NCBI GenBank assembly: GCA_032433595.1
Contig: JASWJB010000090.1
Coordinates: 62,001 to 126,000, forward strand
Source of the DNA: Conoideocrella luteorostrata
Lineage: Eukaryota > Ascomycota > Sordariomycetes > Hypocreales > Clavicipitaceae
Direction of reading: 5' to 3'
Length of the DNA: 64,000 nt
Shown here in pieces: positions 55,965-64,000 of this stretch; positions within the stretch are counted from its first letter, which is position 1, and every line of letters starts with the position of its first letter. The notes under the pieces are model-generated. The model did no database searches and had not been told where the DNA came from. It worked only from the letters and a program-made list of their open reading frames with translations. The translations under genes were made by a program, and so were the position numbers.

Positions 55965-57710
55965 TTAATTAGCTAGCAGTCTCTCTAGTCGCTTACCAAC
56001 ACCAGTACTCCAGATATCTATATTTTTGTACCACCAGTGCGCTAGGTACAGAGAAATGCTAAATAAACCTACCCAGCCAATTACGTAACCTCCGGTCCTG
56101 CCGAAGTGTTCGAAAAGCCTTGGCATAACCCAGAATCCAAGGCTATGTAAGATTGGTCCGTGGATGAGATACAAAGAGAAACTGATCTTTCCTAGGTACT
56201 GTGCCACGGGACCCTCCAGAAAGTTCGAAAGGAGAGGGCTGCGAATGACGCAAGGTAGCAGAAGAAGGGCGCCAATCGGCTGGTAAAACATCCAGCCACC
56301 GAAGGGAAGGTAATATCTTGGAACGAACCAAGAAAGAAACACAAATCCCGGAGTGTACTCGGCGCCAATGTCAGGGTATGAGAGTAAATAAAGAGCAGTT
56401 GTAAAGGCGGCCCAACGAGCAACTGCCGACTCACATATCCTGCTGAAGCTAAAGCTAGCGTCCGTGGCCGGCGAAATGGAAGCCCTGTGTTGGGACTTTT
56501 CAGCCAAGGACGTCCAAATATCCAGATCCGACAGCATTGCCCCTCCCAGAAATGTGGCCATGTCCCATCGGCCGAATGCTAGGCTGTAGACAGAGAGACA
56601 CCCCGCAAGGCTAAGTCGCCACTTTGGTTTTAGAGCCAAAGTGCCTAGCAGAAAAATGTATATAAGCATTGAGCCACGAAACTCTACAGGAATCGTCCAG
56701 GTATGCGGGTCATATCGAGGGTAGTAATTGTTGGCGTTGAACGGATTGGCCCATTCTGCGTAGACCCGACCGAAGTCTTGCAATGCATGTGTCAAATTGC
56801 CGTGCATAAGGGGATGCTCTTCCCATGATCCGCCGTACTGGACCCATTGCAAGCGGCTGAAACCCTTGACCTCAACTTCGAGAGCTGTTGGGGGAAGAAG
56901 TTGCGACTTGCGGTGTAAGCACACCATGTCAGAGAAAACGGCAGCACCGTCCAGGTAGCCAGAGCTCCGTAAACCCATATAATCCGCGATACCAGGGGCT
57001 CCAACGGCGGGGAACGATCCTGCAAAGCAAGATTTGGTCATCTGGGCAGTTGTCACACTGCCATTAATGAAGATTGAATCCGGGCCTTTGTATATGGCGG
57101 TTTCCGACCGAAAGGTGCCCGTCTGAGCTAGTAGTGCCACTATGAGCATACTCAAGGTGGGCGGGATATACAAGCGAAACACACGCCGGAAGACGGCTGA
57201 TGAAAGATTTCGCCGAAATGTTTCCCAATCACGTTCGTGTATTGACCTGATGATGTGCCGACAGAGGACATAGCCAGAGATGGCGAAAAATACAGCAACC
57301 ATAGGCCGGCCACGATGTAAGAGACATATGATTGGCAGGGAGAGCCAATTCATATATGGCTCTGGAGATCGAGGGCCCATCATACCATAGGACAGCATGA
57401 TTGATTGGGTCCACGGCCACAGAAAATGGTAATTGAAGACTGCGATGCAGGCAATTCCGCGGAGTCCATCGAGACATTCGACCCTATTCCCACGGGGTCT
57501 GGAGCCCGAGGCTGACTTGGAGGCGTTTTCGTCAAGGCCATTATGATCGTGATTGAGGTCGTGGTCATGATCGTGGTCGTAGTCGTGATCGTGATCGTGA
57601 TCGTGATTGTGATTGTGGCTGTTGGTATGGTCTTCGTACTGAGGTAGCAGGCTAAGCTGCTGTTCACGGTCGCATTCTAGGGCAGGCTCCCGCCCTACGC
57701 CAGAAAGCAT
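55965..57710 (-). CDS. Acyltransferase-3 family membrane protein with His/Asp repeat
   Basis: A 581-residue intronless frame. The N-terminus carries a His/Asp-rich run (about 32-57) made by a GATCGT-type microsatellite. The acyltransferase-3 (OafA/YrhL-type) domain follows: CLDGLRGIACIAVFNYH (family motif with the catalytic His about residue 95), about ten membrane segments, RVFRLYIPPTL, and SLYLIHGPILH near the end. These integral enzymes move acetyl or other acyl groups onto sugars or natural products. It lies between a flavin monooxygenase and a regulator gene on the same strand, so it may acylate the product of that enzyme. A TATATATTTGC box lies about 90 bases upstream. Confidence 0.88.
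   Translation of the reverse strand: MLSGVGREPALECDREQQLSLLPQYEDHTNSHNHNHDHDHDHDYDHDHDHDLNHDHNGLDENASKSASGSRPRGNRVECLDGLRGIACIAVFNYHFLWPWTQSIMLSYGMMGPRSPEPYMNWLSLPIICLLHRGRPMVAVFFAISGYVLCRHIIRSIHERDWETFRRNLSSAVFRRVFRLYIPPTLSMLIVALLAQTGTFRSETAIYKGPDSIFINGSVTTAQMTKSCFAGSFPAVGAPGIADYMGLRSSGYLDGAAVFSDMVCLHRKSQLLPPTALEVEVKGFSRLQWVQYGGSWEEHPLMHGNLTHALQDFGRVYAEWANPFNANNYYPRYDPHTWTIPVEFRGSMLIYIFLLGTLALKPKWRLSLAGCLSVYSLAFGRWDMATFLGGAMLSDLDIWTSLAEKSQHRASISPATDASFSFSRICESAVARWAAFTTALYLLSYPDIGAEYTPGFVFLSWFVPRYYLPFGGWMFYQPIGALLLLPCVIRSPLLSNFLEGPVAQYLGKISFSLYLIHGPILHSLGFWVMPRLFEHFGRTGGYVIGWVGLFSISLYLAHWWYKNIDIWSTGVGKRLERLLAN
57540..57618. repeat. Microsatellite coding for the His/Asp run
   Basis: Imperfect tandem GTGATC/GTGGTC-type hexamers, read on the minus strand as alternating His and Asp codons with scattered Asn and Tyr. 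Six-base units keep the frame, so length changes would not break the protein. Confidence 0.85.
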
Positions 57711-58343
57711 GCTGGCCTCTCGACTACACGCTGGGACTCTCTACAGCGGGACATCGGAGAGAATGCAGTCAAAGCTGAGTGTTGAAGGTGTATATATTTG
57801 CAGAAAGACGGAAATGAGCTCCTTGCGGATTTACTAAGCAAAGGTTGATAGCGACTGGGGAGTGTTGGGTCGGACCAGATGGGTTTCAGGAGTTGCTGCA
57901 TGACTATCTTCTTCTTGGGAAGGAATCACTGACTGTTTCACGTGGGGCGGGTATAGCTTCTAACAGGGCGCATTGCACCGGTTGAGTGGGTAACGGACGC
58001 ATTGCGAGCGAACCAGACGGGAGGATGCACAGCTATCACGCAGGATGTGCACATCACTACTACCCAGGCGTGGATAGGGAGGTATCCACGTCTGGAAGAT
58101 TTCAGTATTGGTTACACAATAACTTAATTTGTGTCTTTACAGGCTGCCAGCTGCACTGCCCGCCTGCACAGAGCGGCATCGAGCGGCACAGAGCTACTGA
58201 GATAAGACAACAGTTACCCCGTACAGATAAGCTGCTGGAGAAATTTCAATGACCGCATTTCCGCAGTGAGACATTATGCTTCATCCCCCGGACCCTGAAG
58301 TCTCTCAAGAACGCACAGGCTCGCACTGGCCGTGGGCCGCAAT
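57711..58343. other. Intergenic between tandem minus-strand genes
   Basis: Promoter of the acyltransferase gene and the 3' flank of the regulator. An open plus-strand frame at 57986-58252 has no family resemblance. Confidence 0.5.
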
Positions 58344-60004
58344 CTACAAAACCTGAATCATGCTGCCGCATTCCCTTGATGCAATAAGCTCCAGATATTT
58401 CACGCACACAAGCACTCTACTTGTCATCCCCCATCGACGATAAAACCGGATCGCAACCTTGAGCGGCAAAACAGTGAACTTCATTCCCAAAATGCCGTTT
58501 TCTTTTTGCAGGCAGAATGGCACCGATTTCAGGATACCATCTGCGAAGTTTTCCGCAGAGAGGACAGCCATTTTCGCGCGCGACGTCGCATGATGGGCTA
58601 CGTCTTTGACTGCGGTTTGGCTGACCCGCCACAATGCATCATGCATCAGCAATCTGCCCATCCAATAGAATAACGCAACCTCTGCATGGCCAATATGGTC
58701 AAACGTGTGTAGTTCCTCGAAGTGGGCGTATGTTGCTTCAAAATTGCTGGCCGCGCAGACTATAAAAAGTGCCTCGCGGCTCTCTACGAGTCCGGCACGC
58801 CACGCGTCGAACCGTGCATTAATGTCCTCGTACTCCCGCATAAACTGCGTCCACAGTGGCCGTAAAAGGTCTTGGGTATCGGATGAAACTCTCGCCATGC
58901 TATTAGCCAAGCTTAGCAAATTGGGTATCCGCGAAACCATGTCAAGACATTTGTGTAAGTTGTTCTTCTTCACTCGCGCCCATGGTAGGTCTCTCCACAT
59001 GGGGGTTGAAAGAAAAGTAGGCACCTCCTCAAGAAGGCTGTTCATGATCTGCCAAGACCTGTCAGCGAAGTGCTCCCCTACCCAACCCGACAACTTCCCC
59101 ACAGATGTTTATATGTCCACATACGAGAGTCAGTCGACAGTATAGAAATCCTGTGTGATATAGCCCCGGCTGTTGAAATGCTCGGGGGCCCATTATTCTT
59201 AGAAAAGATGATATGCCAATCATGTGGCCTTTGACGCCGCTCCTATCTGCCGTGGTAGGTGCTAGTACCTGACGGGAATCAGTAGGTTTTTCTAGTCTTG
59301 CTGCAAAACCAAGGGTGCTTGACTTGGGGAAACCTACTTCATAAGACAGCAGGATCATAGATGTGAGAAGAAGATCGAACCAGTGATAAAGCTGCGCCGC
59401 CTGACTCGCCTTGCGAAGCTCAGCAAGCGCCTTTCCATATAGCTTCAGCCCATCTTTGCGGTACTGCCGGTTCTGGTGCACCGACGCAATAACTGTCGTC
59501 CCCATGGCTGCGGCCGCTGACTGAAGCGCTGTAAACTGGTGTCGACCATCGAAGGCCTCCGTCACCCAAGTACATGCGTCTTGCCACCACAGCCGGCTTG
59601 TCGGATAGTACAGATCGAGGAACTGATTGCCCAAGCTGATGCGATTGATCGACGGCTTTACGTAGGGGCTGTTTCTGAGTTCTGAAACAGAGGGCGGCCG
59701 AGCCACCTTGCGGACAGAAGCTAACGCGCCATGCTGTCCTGCTTCATCGGCAGCGGCGGTCGACGTGCATCGCTCCTCATATGGGATAATTACCAGCTCG
59801 GTTACATAGCCCTTGCATTTGAACCGCGAGCGTGAACAAGGGCCACATTCAGGCTGCTTATAATCGCACTTATGTTTAAGCTTGGGTTAGAATATGTATG
59901 TTACCATTCGTCGAAATCGCCACCCGGACGTCTTACTTGCTCACCTTGATCTTCTTTTCGCGGCAATTTACACACCGAGGCTTTATCAATGGCCTAGCGC
60001 CCAT
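58344..60004 (-). CDS. Zn2Cys6 transcription factor
   Basis: Three exons on the minus strand, 60004-59945, 59868-59125 and 59048-58344 (introns of 76 bp each), encode 502 residues. Acceptor choice at the first intron is decided by the zinc cluster: it restores C-x2-C-x6-C-x6-C-x2-C-x6-C (Cys 11, 14, 21, 28, 31 and 38; CVNCREKKIKC then PECGPCSRSRFKC). The remainder is a helical fungal transcription factor domain, with conserved-looking WFDLLLTSMILLSYEV and FREYEDINARFDAWR-type stretches. It is tandem with the acyltransferase and the monooxygenase and may control them. The order regulator, acyltransferase, oxidase on one strand is consistent with a compact cluster. Confidence 0.85.
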
Positions 60005-60837
60005 GACGACAGTAGAGCATGGTACTGAGAGAACAGCCCATGCCTCTGTATTGCTTTTGTCTGCTTGCTCTCCTGAGCTTGAAGGTTGCACAGCAATTGA
60101 TTTTATTTTTCTACTCTGGAGAAGTGCATGCGAATTAAGCTTCTGCAGTGAGGATTGGTCATCATTAGACCATCGCGTGCGGCTCGCAACTTACGACCCA
60201 ATTGAGTAAGCGTCGGGCTTTATTACAGCCACAGTGTCGCCAATACGTCGCTAAATATTCCGGGCAATTGGCGACATCAATGTTGAAACTATATATAATA
60301 ACCGAATACTGCAATATGCACATCGTTGGAGTTGCTCATATTAACAACACCCGGCCACGCAAGACGCCTCCATCTACAAATTCCCCATGTTAGTTCGAAC
60401 CGTCGAAACTACGATGCCAAAGGCAATCCCTAGTTATAGTGTACGTGCAGCGAAATCGGGTCTCTTGAATATCGGGGGCCATCTCAGGGAACAATCTTAA
60501 CCAACATGGGTAATACCAAACACGATGGCCTCGCGGCGTGGACAAATACGAATAGTTCAGCTACTCATGTGGTCCCGACGCGCTATGAATGCATTAAAAA
60601 TAACATTAAATAGGTAAAACTGACAACGAACATTGCCACGCTTTGAACCTGAGTAGGCTGACTGATTTGCTATATAGCAATCCCATTTGATACAAATGAA
60701 TCTCGCGTGATTAGACCTCAAGCGTATTGTTCGCCGCAGTTCTCGAACGAGACAGCATCGACATCACCGATCTTTGATGCACCGTGGTTCAACTGTAGGA
60801 GCTCAGATGGTTCGCAATTTGCTTGCCCATCTCAACC
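60005..60837. other. Intergenic, no supported gene
   Basis: Only short frames (60202-60393, 60707-60904) with no family features. AT-rich around 60590-60680. Confidence 0.5.
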
Positions 60838-61737
60838 TCATCCTCGAACTTCATGCGCTGCCCCCGTCCCGGGCAACTCCTGCGGTGGCATAGCCGAGTA
60901 TTGAGCGCCATGATAGTTGTCTTTGCCTGGCTCTGCAGGATAAGCATATTGGCCGTGGTGAGGTTCCTTCCGCTGGCGTTTGCAAAGAACTGCGATAGCC
61001 CCCAGCGCAGCTAGTAGAGCTGCCCCCAGAACTCCTCCAACCGCGCCTCCAACTACTGCAGTGTTGTCCTTGGGACACGAACTACCTGTCTCGCTGCTCA
61101 CGGATGATCCGCTGGTGCAGACGGCCGAATTCGTGGGCAGCACCGTCCTTCCAGACGCCGTTCCAGACGCCACCACTGTTACGGTTTTGGGTCCTGGGAC
61201 TTGGAATGTACCGAGGTCGCTGGATATATGAACAGTTTTGTTGTTGCAGCAGTTGTTAGAATCGGACGCACTGCGGCAGCAATAGGAACCTCCGGGGTTA
61301 CACTGCAACACATTAATTGAGCTAAGGGAGTCCCCTGCCTTGCCTGTATTATTACACAATGCGAGTAAGCAATTGAAGCAGTTTTAAGACCGGTACGGAG
61401 CATGTACAGCCAAATAAACGCGCATTATAGGGGACATACCGAGGCATATTTGGGGACAGTTCTTGTCCTTTCCCGTTGGATCTGTACAGCCGTTGGCGTA
61501 CATCATGCCGGTGTATCCTCCATCCTGAGCTATACAGAGTCCCGACGGTGTGCATATGTCTGGACGAGCCTTATTCGTTGCGCAGCACGCGCTGACGCTC
61601 TGGTCGGGGTTGCACGGCTGCATGTCGTCGCCCGCTTTCGAGCCATCCAGCCAGTAGCACTGCTGTGCGGCTCTCAGCGGAGACGCACAGAGCAGAACGG
61701 CCAGAATGACAGTGGTGAAGCCTATTGATGAAGGCAT
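60838..61737 (-). CDS. Cysteine-rich single-span membrane protein, fungal conserved hypothetical
   Basis: Two exons on the minus strand, 61737-61440 and 61343-60838 (intron 61439-61344, GTATGT to ATACAG), encode 267 residues. I start at the ATG ending at 61737, which begins a signal peptide (MPSSIGFTTVILAVLLCASP); an upstream extension is not signal-like. The outer part has about 18 cysteines in two blocks (CYWLDGSKA, SACCATNKARPDICTPSGLC; later GSYCCRSASDSNNCCNN), a Ser/Thr/Val spacer, one membrane span (VVGGAVGGVLGAALLAALGA) and a basic then Pro/Tyr/His-rich tail. The layout recalls fungal surface sensors or wall-anchoring proteins, but no WSC domain is evident. Function unknown. Confidence 0.8.
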
Positions 61738-62251
61738 CGTGAGCTGCAAGTGGAACGGGGATCGGGCAAATGGTGATTTGTAGCGTGAGAGTTCGTACCT
61801 CTGCTCGGGCAAGATGAGGACATCAACCTCCCAGGGGGCAGGCAACAAGCCAATTCAATGGACTACCCGACAAAATCCCTTGTTGAGGTTACCATAGCTG
61901 CAGTGTCTGCCAACCCTGCCAAGTCAGAAACATACATATAATATTACACTCACCTAATCTCGCATTGCAGGGCTAGCTGACAAGCGCTTACGTTGGGGTG
62001 GGCCATCGACCAAGCAAGGCAGCTCAACCTCCAATGGACCGGTCCGAGGCTGACTTCCTATCCACATTCAGCAGTAGCTGGGGGCCACAAACCAAAGTTG
62101 TTTGAGACAAGTTTCCACTGCTTTGGTGGAGGGGGGATGGACTGAAAGCCGCTATCGATGGCCAACAAACCCGCTGCTAACTCCGAGCAGAGTACGGGAT
62201 TGCGGAGTACTCAATTAATATTCACTGTATTTAAAAGATACGTGCGCATTG
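61738..62251. other. Intergenic between tandem minus-strand genes
   Basis: Promoter of the cysteine-rich protein gene and the 3' flank of the glycoside hydrolase gene. It contains GGAGTACTC at 62204-62212. No gene supported. Confidence 0.5.
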
Positions 62252-64000
62252 CTAATTTGTTTGTAGACCACTGATACAACCATCCGATACCGCCGGCAGA
62301 AAGCTCCATAAGTGATCCTTCGTCCCATTGTCTTCGAATTGCACGACATTGGCACTATTAGCTGTAGACATGCGATCAACACCCGCCAGCTTATTGCTAT
62401 TCTTGTTCCGAAGAAAGAAGAGACCGCCACCCTTAGAGTCGAACCTCCAAAGATGGTCATCAGTTCCACTATCCTCATACTGCTGTAGACGGGCACTGTT
62501 TGCTTTGGACGCATTCTCCACGGCAAGCAGCAAGCCGCTATTGAAGTTTTTGATCTTCCACCAGCCGCTCGGAGTTGATATGAATTGCCACAAGTGATCT
62601 CGGCTGCCGTTATCCTCATACTGTTGGACATTGGCGCTATTTGCGGTCGACATATGATCGACGCCCATCAGCTTCCCGCTGTTTTCGTTGCGAATCTGAA
62701 AGATACCTGCAGTCCAGACTTCAAGCTCAGATAGACCCCAGCCTTTTCCGGGTCCGGGGTTTGGCGCCACGACACGGAGCTGCGACGTTCTGATCGGAGG
62801 GAAGGTAATCCGCGTCTCGGCGTTGGACGCGGTCGGTGGTGCGCCGCGTTGCTGATTGGGCACTGTCACCCAGTCGTTGCCCGACCAGTATTGTAGATCG
62901 TAGCTGGATGGGATACGAACCCCATCACCGTCATCGTAGAAATACAGTCGAACGTCGCACAAAAGCTGACTTCGACGAAGGTCGACCCCAACAAAGTCTG
63001 TTGAGTTGGGGCTGTTGTACGACGTCCACCGACTGTTTTCGGGAATACCGGTGCGCCAGACGATGCCGTCAATGATTCGGGAGGCATCATCGACAGTGAA
63101 AGTGTACGAGGCAAAGGCTTTCGCCAGCTGCGGGAATTGCTGCCCGTTTGCTGCAATGTTGACCAACGAGCTCGGAGACTTGCGGAGCGCGGCGCCTACG
63201 TCGACGTTGAGCTTCCCCAACGTGTCGCGGGTTCCGGAAAGTTTGCCGTCGACATAAACCTTCAATCCTGTACCCTGGCCGTAGTGAGAGCCCGTACCGT
63301 CCCAGAGTACGGTGATGGTGTGACCATGGTATGCAACATTCTCGAGAGCGAAGTGGTCCCATGACGAAGGAACCAGCGGATTGACCACGAGCTCGTCGCC
63401 CGGTTGTGCTCTCAGACCAATGAGTCCCGCAATGATGTTGTCGATAAACGTCGAGTGATTATAATCCTCACTATGGTTTGCACCATCATAAATCCACTTG
63501 TTCTCATCTGGATGGTGAGCTTCCGCGACATATGGCTGACCATCTTTGTATTGGGTCGCAGCATACCGCCGGAGCATGGCAACATAGTCGGAAGAGGTGA
63601 TGTAATTTTGCGAAGGGTAGTCGTTCAGCACGTTTTCTACTGCCGAAAGTGTCTGCGCGGTGGCAAACGGCCACGATGGACCATCCCAGCGACAACAGTT
63701 CTCAGCCTCGTGCATAAACCACTTGCTCCGTCGTTCAGCGGTGGTAGGTCCAAAATCGGACAGAAAGCCCTGGGGGTCTTTGAGCTGGGAAAATGCTGCC
63801 ATGTCAGAGTCTACCTTGGGCATGTTAAACGCCCAGGGGACGTACCCCATAATCTCGCGGGTGGTGAGTAAAGCTCCAGACGGGTTGTTGTCGCGGTGGC
63901 GATGCTTGAAGAACTGGCTCCCGCTGTCCCAAAGATGCGTTTGCAGTGCATCTTGCAAATTGTCAGCGCGCTTCTGATACTCGCTTGCCAGAGCTGTGTC
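62252..64000 (-). CDS. Glycoside hydrolase with discoidin-like and ricin-type lectin domains, 5' end outside the window
   Basis: The minus-strand frame is open from 64000 to the stop at 62252 (582 residues visible) and continues beyond the window. The first part (about 1-230 of the visible part) has GPSWPFATAQTLSAVENVL and the acidic NHSEDYNHSTFIDNIIAGL, landmarks of (alpha/alpha)6-barrel hydrolases of the MGH1-like group. A carbohydrate-binding F5/8 (discoidin)-like stretch follows (about 300-425). Three ricin-type repeats close the protein, each with a QYED- or QFED-type motif and DHLW: NSGKLMGVDHMSTANSANVQ, NSGLLLAVENASKANSARLQ and NSNKLAGVDRMSTANSANVV. No intron is seen in 1.7 kb. Domain order is common in actinobacterial secreted enzymes, so lateral transfer is possible. 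Confidence 0.82.
   Translation of the reverse strand, partial: DTALASEYQKRADNLQDALQTHLWDSGSQFFKHRHRDNNPSGALLTTREIMGYVPWAFNMPKVDSDMAAFSQLKDPQGFLSDFGPTTAERRSKWFMHEAENCCRWDGPSWPFATAQTLSAVENVLNDYPSQNYITSSDYVAMLRRYAATQYKDGQPYVAEAHHPDENKWIYDGANHSEDYNHSTFIDNIIAGLIGLRAQPGDELVVNPLVPSSWDHFALENVAYHGHTITVLWDGTGSHYGQGTGLKVYVDGKLSGTRDTLGKLNVDVGAALRKSPSSLVNIAANGQQFPQLAKAFASYTFTVDDASRIIDGIVWRTGIPENSRWTSYNSPNSTDFVGVDLRRSQLLCDVRLYFYDDGDGVRIPSSYDLQYWSGNDWVTVPNQQRGAPPTASNAETRITFPPIRTSQLRVVAPNPGPGKGWGLSELEVWTAGIFQIRNENSGKLMGVDHMSTANSANVQQYEDNGSRDHLWQFISTPSGWWKIKNFNSGLLLAVENASKANSARLQQYEDSGTDDHLWRFDSKGGGLFFLRNKNSNKLAGVDRMSTANSANVVQFEDNGTKDHLWSFLPAVSDGCISGLQTN

Noticed and set aside
59869..59880. Acceptor CCCAAG near 59880 for intron 1 of the second Zn2Cys6 gene
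   Set aside because: It would insert four residues between the second and third zinc cysteines; the CATAAG acceptor restores exact family spacing.

Overview
This is a window of filamentous ascomycete (Pezizomycotina) nuclear DNA. The genes carry short spliceosomal introns of about 55-150 bp with GTRNGT-like donors and CTRAC-type branch sites. The content is typically fungal: two Zn2Cys6 regulators, an HsbA-type secreted protein, an SRPK-like kinase relic, an F-box-like protein and a proteinase-K-type subtilase. A Hypocreales insect- or plant-associated fungus (Metarhizium-like) is my best guess, but it is an inference from the gene families. I found no convincing tRNA, no rRNA and no CRISPR array.

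Layout. (1) 1-4 kb: a xanthine-dioxygenase-like enzyme and a secreted HsbA protein, then about 3 kb with no recognisable gene. (2) 7-31 kb: a repeat-rich accessory block. It holds four complete solo LTRs, three of them with perfect 5-bp target duplications (a fourth is imperfect), one LTR fragment, a pair of about 80-bp MITE-like elements, three decayed ankyrin-repeat loci and a decayed protein kinase with an LTR inside an apparent intron. A few intact-looking genes sit between them: a four-segment membrane protein, a cysteine-rich secreted protein beside a large palindrome, a secreted precursor with repeated peptide motifs, a DUF7728-like protein and an F-box-like protein. (3) 32-39 kb: epoxide hydrolase, an AYR1-like short-chain reductase and a Zn2Cys6 regulator, all on the minus strand. 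(4) 41-47 kb: a GIT1-like transporter, a SUGCT-like class III CoA-transferase and an acyl-CoA dehydrogenase; the last two are divergent from one 511-bp promoter region, which looks like an uptake, CoA activation and oxidation unit. (5) 48-54 kb: a small GPI-type wall protein and a subtilase broken by one extra A in an A8 run. (6) 53-60 kb: a flavin monooxygenase with an NTF2-like N-terminal domain, an acyltransferase-3 membrane protein and a second Zn2Cys6 regulator, all on the minus strand, a plausible small biosynthetic or detoxification cluster. (7) 60-64 kb: a cysteine-rich single-span membrane protein and the 3' part of a large glycoside hydrolase with discoidin-like and ricin-type lectin domains, of bacterial style.

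Spliced models were derived by hand. Each was checked for phase continuity, intron boundaries and fit to the family. No database search was possible.
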